Position numbers and translations under genes: made by a program
Assembly (NCBI GenBank): GCA_013139415.1
Contig: WTAT01000020.1
Location: forward strand, 1 to 35,769
Reading direction: 5' to 3'
Source of the DNA: Desulforhopalus sp.
Lineage (GTDB): Bacteria; Desulfobacterota; Desulfobulbia; Desulfobulbales; Desulfocapsaceae
DNA: 35,769 nt
Part shown: piece by piece, positions 27,554 through 35,769 of the stretch
How positions within the stretch are numbered: position 1 is the first letter of the stretch
How the letters are laid out: every line of letters begins with the position of its first letter
The notes under the pieces: generated by a model
Seen by the model: only the letters and a program-made list of their open reading frames with translations
Told to the model about the DNA's origin: nothing
The model's database searches: none

Positions 27554-27976
27554 ATGGCCAAAGTAAATATCAGCCCCAACAGAACCACCGATAAAACCAT
27601 CCGCACTATTGACCGTAAACGAGAACAGGAACGCCGAAAAATGTTTCTGAGAGCAAAAGATCATGCCCCGGAATTTGCCGCAAAATTAGTTCAGCGCCTG
27701 ATCGACAGAGAAATCATTGAGACGACATCCGTTACTGAAATCAGAGAAGCCTTTGAAAATCAGTTGGGTAAACTTGGCTATATCGAAGAGTTCGAACTGC
27801 AGATGAAGATAGCCCCGGTTCGAACCATTGCTCAGGATCCTAATGTAGTGAGCCTCTATTTCACCCAATATATAGTTGAAGATCTCATCGAACATCCGGC
27901 AATCCAAGATATCTTTGGTGACGACCTCGATATTTACCGGGCGGTTGATTCTATCTTCAGAGTTCTCAGACAATAA
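27554..27976 (+). CDS. Conserved hypothetical protein
   Basis: 140-aa ORF with coding-like composition, 14 bp upstream of a radical SAM gene; no family recognised. Confidence 0.65.
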   Translation: MAKVNISPNRTTDKTIRTIDRKREQERRKMFLRAKDHAPEFAAKLVQRLIDREIIETTSVTEIREAFENQLGKLGYIEEFELQMKIAPVRTIAQDPNVVSLYFTQYIVEDLIEHPAIQDIFGDDLDIYRAVDSIFRVLRQ

Positions 27977-27990
27977 ATTGAACATCCTAA

Positions 27991-29277
27991 ATGGAACATC
28001 CTAAAAATTTCCCTGCCCTGCTCTTTGCCGATGGGGAGGGAAATATCCGAGAATTCACCGACCTTGAAGTAGTCGGCATGAGTAATGGAAATTTCATTCG
28101 GCCCGCTCTTGAGGACTGGATTCCAATGCCCGAAGGCAGTGATCTCTTCACCCTGCCAGGACGTCTTCCCGTCGGTTGGGACCCTCACTCAGGGGAACCA
28201 GTTCTCCTCACCGAGAACCCATATGAAGCAGGCAAACCGGTCCAGGCGGTAGCCGCCTTCATGGCACCTGCCCATACTGCCATCTTTTCCAGTAGTTATC
28301 AGACCCAACCGGGTGCCCCCACCCTGCCGCTCTTTGCCTACACTGCAGTTGGCTGGTATCTGGACAGCTTTTGGGTAACCGGATTTCGCAGCGACATTGA
28401 TAAACGACAGGACGCCGATCAGTACCGTCAGGCCGACGTCACAAAGCGTACCAGGAAAAAACTTCAGCAATTTAAAGACAACCGGCTCATCCAGCACTTG
28501 GGCAAATGTTGTCTCACCTATGGATGCCCGGCCGCCCGAAATTACTTCCTCGGTCGCTGGGAAGCCCCTTTACCGACATCGCCCAGCTGCAATGCTCGGT
28601 GCCTCGGTTGCATTTCTCTGCAAGCATCCGGCTGTTGTCCTTCAACACAGGACCGGATCACTTTTGTGCCAAGTGTAGGGGAAATAAGTCAAATTGCCAT
28701 CTCCCACCTTGATACAGCCGAAAATCCAATTGTCAGCTTTGGTCAAGGCTGCGAGGGCGAGCCACTTTTACAGGCCGATGTCATCGAAAAAGCTATCCAA
28801 CGTATCCGCAGTAAAACTTCCAGGGGCACAATAAACCTTAACTCAAATTCCAGCCTCCCGGTGAGTGTCAAACGACTTGCTGTTGCCGGACTGGACAGCA
28901 TTCGTGTCAGCCTTAATTCGGCACAGCAAGATTGCTATAACCTCTATTTTCGCCCTACCAATTATAGTTTTTCTGATGTCATGAAATCCATTGATGTCAT
29001 GAAGGAAAGTGGTCGTTTTGTTTCCCTTAACTATTTCGTTCTCCCAGGTTTTACCGACTCAATCCAGGAGTTTGAGGCATTTTGCACGTTGATTAGGCGC
29101 CACCATCCTAATTTTATCCAGCTGCGCAACCTGAATATGGATCCGGAATGGTACCAGCAAAGCCTCGCGCTATCAAAAGAAACTCAGACACTAGGCATTA
29201 GCCAATGGTTTGATATGGTGCAAAAAGAATTCCCCGCTCTCCGTTTTGGCTATTTTAATCCACAGGTAAATCCATAG
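27991..29277 (+). CDS. Radical SAM protein of uncharacterised subfamily
   Basis: SCNARCLGC (CxxxCxxC) cluster; FGQGCEGEPLL; SIRVSLNSAQQDCYNLYFRPTNYSFSDVMKSI barrel motifs; about 180-residue N-terminal extension. Confidence 0.8.
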   Translation: MEHPKNFPALLFADGEGNIREFTDLEVVGMSNGNFIRPALEDWIPMPEGSDLFTLPGRLPVGWDPHSGEPVLLTENPYEAGKPVQAVAAFMAPAHTAIFSSSYQTQPGAPTLPLFAYTAVGWYLDSFWVTGFRSDIDKRQDADQYRQADVTKRTRKKLQQFKDNRLIQHLGKCCLTYGCPAARNYFLGRWEAPLPTSPSCNARCLGCISLQASGCCPSTQDRITFVPSVGEISQIAISHLDTAENPIVSFGQGCEGEPLLQADVIEKAIQRIRSKTSRGTINLNSNSSLPVSVKRLAVAGLDSIRVSLNSAQQDCYNLYFRPTNYSFSDVMKSIDVMKESGRFVSLNYFVLPGFTDSIQEFEAFCTLIRRHHPNFIQLRNLNMDPEWYQQSLALSKETQTLGISQWFDMVQKEFPALRFGYFNPQVNP

Positions 29278-29446
29278 CTAATCAATGACTCCTATTGCTT
29301 GTACCCTGCTCAATGCCCACTCCCCGTGGGCTCTGAGATTTTTTCAAAGAACAGTTATGGCTGATTTGCCTTTGCATTCTCTTCATGATAGGATATGATG
29401 TTATTTAATAAAGCTTATCAATATTTATTCATCTTGAGGTAGAATC

Positions 29447-29863
29447 ATGGAACAGTTTCCAAACATGCGGCTAACGACCCAACGGCAAATCATTTTGGAA
29501 GAATTGGAAAAAGTAACCTCCCATCCCACCGCCAACGAGGTTTATGACATGGTGCGCAGGCGTTTGCCTCGTATCGGCCTTGGAACTGTGTACAGGAACT
29601 TGGAACTCATGGCTAATAGCGGCATTATCCTCAAGCTTGAAGTCGGAGGCACTCAAAAGCGTTTCGATGCAACCGTCGAGCCCCACTACCACATTCGTTG
29701 CTCTTCATGCGGCAAGGTCAATGATATTAATATTGCTGTTCAGGAGCATATTAACCAGGAGGCCGAAAAAGCCAGCAACTACAAAATCCTCGGTCATCAT
29801 ATTGAATTTTCAGGAATATGCAGGAGCTGTTCTGAAAAAAGTATGGAGACAGCTACCAATTAA
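29447..29863 (+). CDS. Fur/PerR-family transcriptional regulator
   Basis: MRLTTQRQIILEELEKVTSHPTANEVYDMVRRRLPRIGLGTVYRNLELMANSGII..HYHIRCSSCGKV..GICRSCSE. Confidence 0.93.
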   Translation: MEQFPNMRLTTQRQIILEELEKVTSHPTANEVYDMVRRRLPRIGLGTVYRNLELMANSGIILKLEVGGTQKRFDATVEPHYHIRCSSCGKVNDINIAVQEHINQEAEKASNYKILGHHIEFSGICRSCSEKSMETATN

Positions 29864-29892
29864 TTTTTCTTGTATTTCCTCACCGTAGAACG

Positions 29893-29937
29893 AAAAAAGG
29901 GGCAACGGCGGAAAATTCGTCGTTATCCCTTTTTTTG
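29893..29937 (+). terminator. Stem-loop terminator after the Fur-family gene
   Basis: AAAAAAGGGGCAACGGCGGAAAATTCGTCGTTATCCCTTTTTTT, imperfect stem with T-tract. Confidence 0.7.
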
Positions 29938-29990
29938 ATGATCACAAATATATTTTTTCAGTTTCAGACAAAAATCACTTTACTGAACCT

Positions 29991-30093
29991 TGATGGACTC
30001 GTAAAAAATACCCAAGGGGTATAGAAATCTGATCTACTTCGATTGCCCTTGGGGTGCAACAAAGTAAATGGAGATTTTTTTACGACGCCATGA
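29991..30093. repeat. Inverted-repeat element, family B, second copy
   Basis: tgatggactcgtaaaaa ... tttttacgacgccatga; contains ttcgattgcccttggggtgcaa, near-identical to ttcgagtgcccttggggtgcaa at 18037. Confidence 0.75.
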
Positions 30094-30094
30094 T

Positions 30095-31660
30095 CTATTT
30101 TGCGAATTCCACAGCGCGGGTTTCCCGTATAACTGTAACCCGTATCTGACCAGGATAGGTTAGTTTGCTCTCTATCGCCCTGGCAATATCCTGGCTCAAA
30201 AGAGCAGCTTCCTCGTCTTTCACCTTGCCGGAATCGACAATTATCCGCAAGTCGCGTCCGGCCTGAATAGCATAGGATTTTTCAACCCCGCTGAATCCGT
30301 TGGCAATGGCCTCAAGGTCTTCAAGGCGTTTGACATAACTCTGCAGCATTTCCTTCCTCGCTCCAGGTCGAGCACCGGACAGGGCATCAGCAGACTGCAC
30401 CAGAATGTCAATAACGCTTTGAGGTGGCTGCTCCTCGTGATGAGCACCAATGGCATACACCACCTGCTCAGGTTCCCCGTATTTTTTCGCGAGATCACGA
30501 CCGATTATAGCATGGGATCCCTCTACTTCATGATCAACGGCCTTACCTATATCATGCAACAACCCAGCACGTTTGGCCATCTTCACATCTACGCCAAGTT
30601 CAGACGCCATTATCCCACAGAGAAAAGACACTTCTAGAGAATGCTGGAGAACATTCTGTCCATAACTGGTCCGGTATTTTAAACGTCCGAGCAATTTTAT
30701 CAGTTCAACATGCACTCCATGAGCCCCAACGTCAAAGGTCGCTTGCTCCCCGGATTCCCGCATACTGATTTCGAGTTCCTGGGTCATTTTTTCGACCACT
30801 TCCTCAATGCGACCGGGATGAATTCGACCGTCGCTAATAAGCTGCAGTAGAGACAATCGAGCAACTTCCCGCCGTACCGGATTAAAACCAGACAGAATCA
30901 CCGCTTCCGGAGTATCATCAATAATGATATCAATCCCCGTTGCAGCTTCGATAGCCCTGATATTCCGTCCTTCTCGACCAATGATCCGTCCTTTCATTTC
31001 GTCGCTTGGCAACGGAACCATTGAAACGGTTCTGTCTGCAACATAATCACCAGCATAACGAGAGATAGCCAGGGCCAGAATATTTTTCCCTTTCCGGTCC
31101 GCCTCCATCTTCATTTCGTTCTCTATCCTGACAAGTCTTTTGGCTGCTTCCATTCTCGCTTCACTTTCCAAAGAGTCCATAAGGAGCTTCTTGGCTTCTT
31201 CCTGACTTATCCCGGCTAGTTGTGCTAACTCGTAACGTTTTTTACTGACCAGCGCATCTATTTCCTTGTGCTTCTCATGCCATTCAAATTCCTGCTGTTT
31301 GACCTGGCGTTCACTATTGTAGAGTTCAGTCTGTTTCCGATCAAAACCGTCCCACTCTCGTTTCAAGCTATCTCTTTTTCGCTTTAGCTGTCGCTGCTCC
31401 TCTTTGAACTCGTCTCTTTCCGTCTTAAGCTCTGACTCCAAGGCCTGTTTAATCTGGAATGCCTTCTCCTTACTTTGCAGCAGCGCTTCTTTTTTTAGCT
31501 GTTCAGCTTCCTTTAGGGCTTTTTCTACAATCTCTTTACTTTGAATTTTTATATTTTTTTGGTGCCCCTCAACTACCAACTTCCTCAAGTAAATACCCAG
31601 GAAGGTACCAATAATGAGACTGACAAAGACGAGCAAATATGGATGGCTTGATAAACCCAT
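30095..31660 (-). CDS. rny: Ribonuclease Y
   Basis: N-terminal TM, long coiled coil, KH domain ([44 protein letters not shown]), HD domain ([21 protein letters not shown]). Confidence 0.96.
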   Translation of the reverse strand: MGLSSHPYLLVFVSLIIGTFLGIYLRKLVVEGHQKNIKIQSKEIVEKALKEAEQLKKEALLQSKEKAFQIKQALESELKTERDEFKEEQRQLKRKRDSLKREWDGFDRKQTELYNSERQVKQQEFEWHEKHKEIDALVSKKRYELAQLAGISQEEAKKLLMDSLESEARMEAAKRLVRIENEMKMEADRKGKNILALAISRYAGDYVADRTVSMVPLPSDEMKGRIIGREGRNIRAIEAATGIDIIIDDTPEAVILSGFNPVRREVARLSLLQLISDGRIHPGRIEEVVEKMTQELEISMRESGEQATFDVGAHGVHVELIKLLGRLKYRTSYGQNVLQHSLEVSFLCGIMASELGVDVKMAKRAGLLHDIGKAVDHEVEGSHAIIGRDLAKKYGEPEQVVYAIGAHHEEQPPQSVIDILVQSADALSGARPGARKEMLQSYVKRLEDLEAIANGFSGVEKSYAIQAGRDLRIIVDSGKVKDEEAALLSQDIARAIESKLTYPGQIRVTVIRETRAVEFAK

Positions 31661-32279
31661 TGAACAATCCTATCTGGTGATGACTGACAGGACAGAAGAA
31701 AAAAGCAGAAGAATGCAAAATAAATGGAGGGAATTTTGAGAAAACTCAAGCCTGCCACGTTTAGTGGCCGGACCATATCGAGCGGTATAAATAACAGCCA
31801 ACAATAACTTCGATTTTTGTTATTACTTACCTGGGGTCAACAACCTTTCAAACAAAAACACTCAACCAGTTGACAACCTCTCCTCAATTCTGCAGATAGT
31901 TCTAAGGCCATTGACCATTTTATTTCCCTGGCTACAACGCGCCATACATCATCAAACGCTGACTGTAACCAGGCTGAAACTGAACAATCCGTTTTACGTT
32001 CAGATAATTATAATACCAGTAAACAGACTTTTTTGCGTACTGCCCCTTTTTCAGGGGTTATTCCACGGTTTTATGTGAGAACAAGTCAACCTGGATACGC
32101 TGATCGAATCAGCTTATCCAGAGAAATATCTAAAAAAAAGCAGTCCTGCTTCCCTTTAATTTGTATTTTGTATCCAACAGCACTTTTCCGCTGACGTCAA
32201 TCTTCTGTTATATGTTTAACCGGTCTGATATTTCCAGAAATATTTTTTTGAAAAAAAGCCGGATAGAAAAAATAGCAAG

Positions 32280-32430
32280 CGAATAGCTCCATTCACCTCA
32301 AATGGATGTCTCCCCACACTGCCGTGTCACCAGGAAAGTTAAACCTATAAAATAGGTGGGTAGCCTCATAATAACCTCAGCAAATTCGATAAACGATTTT
32401 CCTTTAACTATCAGTGGAGTCACCCTTTTT
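32280..32430 (-). ncRNA. Candidate 6S RNA (ssrS)-like structured RNA
   Basis: Intergenic between zapA and rny, a common position of 6S RNA; local hairpins CCTATTTTATAGG and TCCATTtgaggtgAATGGA. The closing stem was not resolved by eye. Confidence 0.35.
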
Positions 32431-32606
32431 TTGGGAGTTGGCTCAACACACACTGAAGATCACCAACAGTGCAGGGAAAACTCTTGTTTCTAATATATTC
32501 AAGTAAAACTTTATAGATGTCGTTAGTACAGTTTTTAAGGATTTTCACCCTTTACAGAATTATAACAGACTTTCCAGTAAACGAAAACAAATTATACCTG
32601 CAGACA

Positions 32607-32906
32607 TCATTCCGACAGCAGTTTAGATCTAATTTCTTCATTGAGCCGGACAATTCTTTCCTCTGAATCCTTTTTATATCCTTCCAATTCATGCTTGAGT
32701 TTCACATAGCGGGACGCAATATTCAGGCAGGCTAGTATCGCTACCTTGCCAACAGGCAGGGTTCCTGTGGTTTGCGGCGAACTGGTTTCAACAAGTTCGC
32801 GTACCAGGGAAAGAATCGCCCTCATTTCCTCCTCCGAGGAAGCGGTATAAAATTTATATTCCTGTCCTAGCAGTTCAAATTTTATCAACCTTTCAGTTTC
32901 AGACAT
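32607..32906 (-). CDS. zapA: Cell division protein ZapA
   Basis: KFELLGQEYKFYTASSEEEMRAILSLVRELV..VAILACLNIASRYVKLKHEL, ZapA-like. Confidence 0.85.
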   Translation of the reverse strand: MSETERLIKFELLGQEYKFYTASSEEEMRAILSLVRELVETSSPQTTGTLPVGKVAILACLNIASRYVKLKHELEGYKKDSEERIVRLNEEIRSKLLSE

Positions 32907-32963
32907 ATCAATCCAGATCCACCATTAATTCTGCCGCGCAACATACATCGATCTGTATGCGTG

Positions 32964-33012
32964 TCTAACCCTGATAAACGGGACTTTTTTCAGTGCCCAT
33001 TTGAGGGATGTT
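32964..33012 (+). repeat. Degenerate partial copy of repeat family A
   Basis: tctaaccctgataaacgggacttttttcagtgcccatttgagggatg resembles the family A left end and centre. Confidence 0.5.
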
Positions 33013-33016
33013 CTTT

Positions 33017-33406
33017 TTATTCCTTGGAATCAGACGTCGAAAAGAGATCGTGCTGCATACGCCTTTCCTCTTCATCACTTCTGTCTTCAGTCTCCTGTCC
33101 GTTGACAAGAACACCTTCCTCGTCAAGATCCGGCCTTGCAGAAGGTTGATTCGTCGTTACTTCCTTACCCTGCTCCAGGTTGATTTCCCAGTCCTCTATC
33201 TGATCAACAATTTTATTTACTCTCTCACTTATCTCGTTTCGTTCTGTGACTTTAGAAGAAATGTTGTCTCTCAGTTCCTCTATCAAAAGATCGCGATCAA
33301 ACACTTCCTGCTCGAGTTGCGCTTTTTCCGCCTTCAATGCGGAAAAGCGTGTCAATATTTTTTCAACAAATTTTTCAAGACGCTGCAGTTCACTCTCCTG
33401 CTCCAT
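33017..33406 (-). CDS. Small coiled-coil protein, ZapB-like
   Basis: N-terminal heptad-rich MEQESELQRLEKFVEKILTRFSALKAEKAQLEQEVFDRDLLIEELRDNI; next to zapA. Confidence 0.6.
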   Translation of the reverse strand: MEQESELQRLEKFVEKILTRFSALKAEKAQLEQEVFDRDLLIEELRDNISSKVTERNEISERVNKIVDQIEDWEINLEQGKEVTTNQPSARPDLDEEGVLVNGQETEDRSDEEERRMQHDLFSTSDSKE

Positions 33407-33571
33407 ATCCTTATCTCCCTCTACTATTTATGTTCTTAAAGTATTAATTTTTCCTGGTTGGCTCTTACCCGACCGGAACATCACGAGAATTAACCACATT
33501 CCCGGCCAAAGTAATTATTTATTACTATTTCTCAGGGAATATACCATGCGCCCTGCTCACTGCAACCCCAA

Positions 33572-34057
33572 TCAGATTCGGGAATAATGCCAGTCGATAG
33601 GCCTGGCATTGTCATATGGCATGAATCCATGGAAAACCCTGGGGTCATCATCAAATACCATCGGTAAAAAAAATCTATCCCCTTCCCACATTGGCAGTTT
33701 CATGATATCTGCCACATCAACCCAGACGAGATCACCTTCCTCGTTAGAAGTCATTGGAATTCCGCTGAAACGGTCAATTCGGTAAATAAAACCAAACCAG
33801 TCTTCTCCCTGCGGCCCAAAACCCGTCCAGTTTATCGTCCCCCTCAGCACCGCCTTTTCACAAACAATGTTTGCTTCTTCGTGTATCTCCCGGATCAGAC
33901 ACTGGTAAATATCCTCCTCCGATAGCATCTTCCCTCCCAAACCATTATATTTGCCGAGGTGCTGATCATCCGCTCTTTTGTTTCGATGTACCAAAAGAGT
34001 CTTTTTACGGTCAGGAGACATTATATATCCCAGAGTCGCAACTATTGGTGTATACAT
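33572..34057 (-). CDS. NUDIX hydrolase
   Basis: GLGGKMLSEEDIYQCLIREIHEEANI NUDIX box; MYTPIVATLGYIM start. Confidence 0.9.
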   Translation of the reverse strand: MYTPIVATLGYIMSPDRKKTLLVHRNKRADDQHLGKYNGLGGKMLSEEDIYQCLIREIHEEANIVCEKAVLRGTINWTGFGPQGEDWFGFIYRIDRFSGIPMTSNEEGDLVWVDVADIMKLPMWEGDRFFLPMVFDDDPRVFHGFMPYDNARPIDWHYSRI

Positions 34058-34133
34058 CTCATCTCCCATTTTTCTGTCTTTAAATGAAGATACATATTCC
34101 GATGCTCCCTCTCTTGTGATACAATAATTAATA

Positions 34134-35657
34134 TTGTTTGATACCTATTCACGAATCATACTTCCTATTCTCATAATGACTTTGATGCCTGCCAATTCTT
34201 TCTCCATACGCAAAACCTCTATCCTTCTGGGAATACTTTGTCTGCTGATTTTTATGTCGACATATCGTCAAGCAACAGCCACGAGTAATCAGCTTTTCCC
34301 ACACTACAAAACTATTGCTAAGAACATCACTTTCTGGGAGAAGATCTATTCACATTATTCCCTCACCGAGGCAGTTATACATGACTCGAAAGATTTATCA
34401 AAAATATATGAGATAATTCCCCTCCTCGGCAAGGACCTGCCGGGAGCAAGTCGTTTAAACTCCATTTTCCAGAAACACGCCAAAGAAAAATACCGTACGA
34501 TTCTAAAAAAAATCGCCAGCCAGAAGCCGACTACTTCCGATGAAAAAAGGATAGCTGCACTTTTTACCGGAAAAGACAGGCGCAAGAAAATAGCCATGGC
34601 GGTAGACACTGTCCGAAGCCAAAGAGGACAAAAAGAACGTTTCCTGACCGGGGTAATCCACTCGGGAAGATATATGAAGGAAATCAAAAGAATTATTCGG
34701 GTCTACCGTTTACCGGAAGAACTGGCCTACCTCCCCCACGTTGAGTCATCTTTTAATTACAAAGCCTATTCTAAATTCGGGGCGGCGGGCATATGGCAGT
34801 TCACCAGACCAACGGGAAAGGAATACCTGACAATAGATCACACCCTTGATGAACGCCTCGATCCGATCCTTGCCACCCATGCTGCTGCAAAATATCTAAA
34901 AAACAGCTATTATACCCTTGACAGTTGGCCCCTGGCTCTCACCTCGTACAACTATGGTTTGGCTGGCATGGTAAGGGCTGTCAACGAGGAGGGCAACTAT
35001 GAAAATGTATTCAATAATTACAGCAAGGGGTATTTCAAATTTGCTTCGAAGAATTTTTATTCCGAATTTCTGGCAGCACTGAAGATTGCCAAGCAGCTAG
35101 AAAAAAAACAAAAAGCAAAACTTGATCCTCCTCAATCTACTCGATATCTCACTCTTTCTGGATACGTCCATATAAAAAACGTCCGCAACCACTTCGGCAT
35201 TTCAATAGAAACAATTAAATCACTCAATCCAGCTCTGCGGCCATCAGTTATCAGCGGTGAAAAACATATCCCTAAAGGTTATGTCCTCAGGCTACCTGCA
35301 GGAAAAAAGATCAACAGACTTCTCGCCTCAATCCCCTCCGGATTTTATAAAAGAGAACAGAAACCCAGCCTTTTTCATCGGGTCCAAAAGGGTGATACTG
35401 CTGGAAGTATCGCTAAGTTACACGGTATATCCCTTAGAAGTCTGATAAGGGCAAACAACTTGAACAAGTATGCGACAATCTATCTCAAACAAAAATTGAG
35501 GATCCCAAAAACAGCAAAAACTGTTACGAAAACAAAACAAAAGATTCGCAGGTTTTCGGGCTCAACCAATGCTGAAACAGGATCATCCGCTCATGGCTCT
35601 ACGCCACCTGTTCTTCTTGCGAAAAAAAAAACAACCTTCGTCGGAAAATGGTTATGA
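34134..35657 (+). CDS. MltD-like lytic transglycosylase with LysM repeats, apparently frameshifted near the 3' end
   Basis: SLT core LAYLPHVESSFNYKAYSKFGAAGIWQFTRPTGKEY..LTSYNYGLAGMVRAV; LysM FHRVQKGDTAGSIAKLHGISLRSLIRANNLNKYATIYLKQKLRIP; coding continues in another frame after an A10 run. Confidence 0.85.
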   Translation: MFDTYSRIILPILIMTLMPANSFSIRKTSILLGILCLLIFMSTYRQATATSNQLFPHYKTIAKNITFWEKIYSHYSLTEAVIHDSKDLSKIYEIIPLLGKDLPGASRLNSIFQKHAKEKYRTILKKIASQKPTTSDEKRIAALFTGKDRRKKIAMAVDTVRSQRGQKERFLTGVIHSGRYMKEIKRIIRVYRLPEELAYLPHVESSFNYKAYSKFGAAGIWQFTRPTGKEYLTIDHTLDERLDPILATHAAAKYLKNSYYTLDSWPLALTSYNYGLAGMVRAVNEEGNYENVFNNYSKGYFKFASKNFYSEFLAALKIAKQLEKKQKAKLDPPQSTRYLTLSGYVHIKNVRNHFGISIETIKSLNPALRPSVISGEKHIPKGYVLRLPAGKKINRLLASIPSGFYKREQKPSLFHRVQKGDTAGSIAKLHGISLRSLIRANNLNKYATIYLKQKLRIPKTAKTVTKTKQKIRRFSGSTNAETGSSAHGSTPPVLLAKKKTTFVGKWL

Positions 35658-35769
35658 TTTCCTTCCGATGAAAGATTCTACAGTGTACAACGTGTTCAAT
35701 ATCCACCAGAAAAATGGTAAAACATATGGATACATAACCGTTCAACCAGAGGAATCTCTCGGACTTTAC

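Overview
The window looks like a chromosomal segment from an anaerobic Desulfobacterota-type (delta-proteobacterial) bacterium; this taxonomic guess comes from gene content only. Its core (about 3.9-17.1 kb) is a nitrate-to-ammonium respiration locus on the minus strand. It comprises a napM-napA-napD-napG-napH operon and a second operon: membrane tetraheme cytochrome c, NrfC-like Fe-S protein, NrfD-like quinol dehydrogenase, and an octaheme HAO-family cytochrome c in place of NrfA. A divergent two-component system follows: a c-heme sensor kinase with a DUF3365/Tll0287-like domain, and an NtrC-type sigma54 activator. The most striking non-coding signal is a pair of palindromes, GTTACC-N4-GGTAAC, starting 32 bp apart upstream of both the nap and hao operons. 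Each pair sits at exactly the same distance (53 and 85 bp) from a sigma54 -24/-12 element, and a third sigma54 element faces the kinase gene. This suggests a dedicated, unusually rigid regulon. Other features: an [NiFe] hydrogenase locus with its own near-perfect sigma54 promoter and a small subunit carrying an Ig-like C-terminal extension, inserted between yicC and remA-gmk-rlmB; a family of about 90-140 bp dispersed repeats, one copy lying in the nap leader; a MITE-like element with 16-bp TIRs and CTAG target duplication; a second 'TGATGGNNTCGTAAAAA' repeat family; a 5x15-bp tandem repeat; and a probable A10 homopolymer frameshift in an MltD-like LysM transglycosylase. The remainder is housekeeping: pyrC, pal, ompH/skp, fur-family, rny, zapA and a NUDIX gene.
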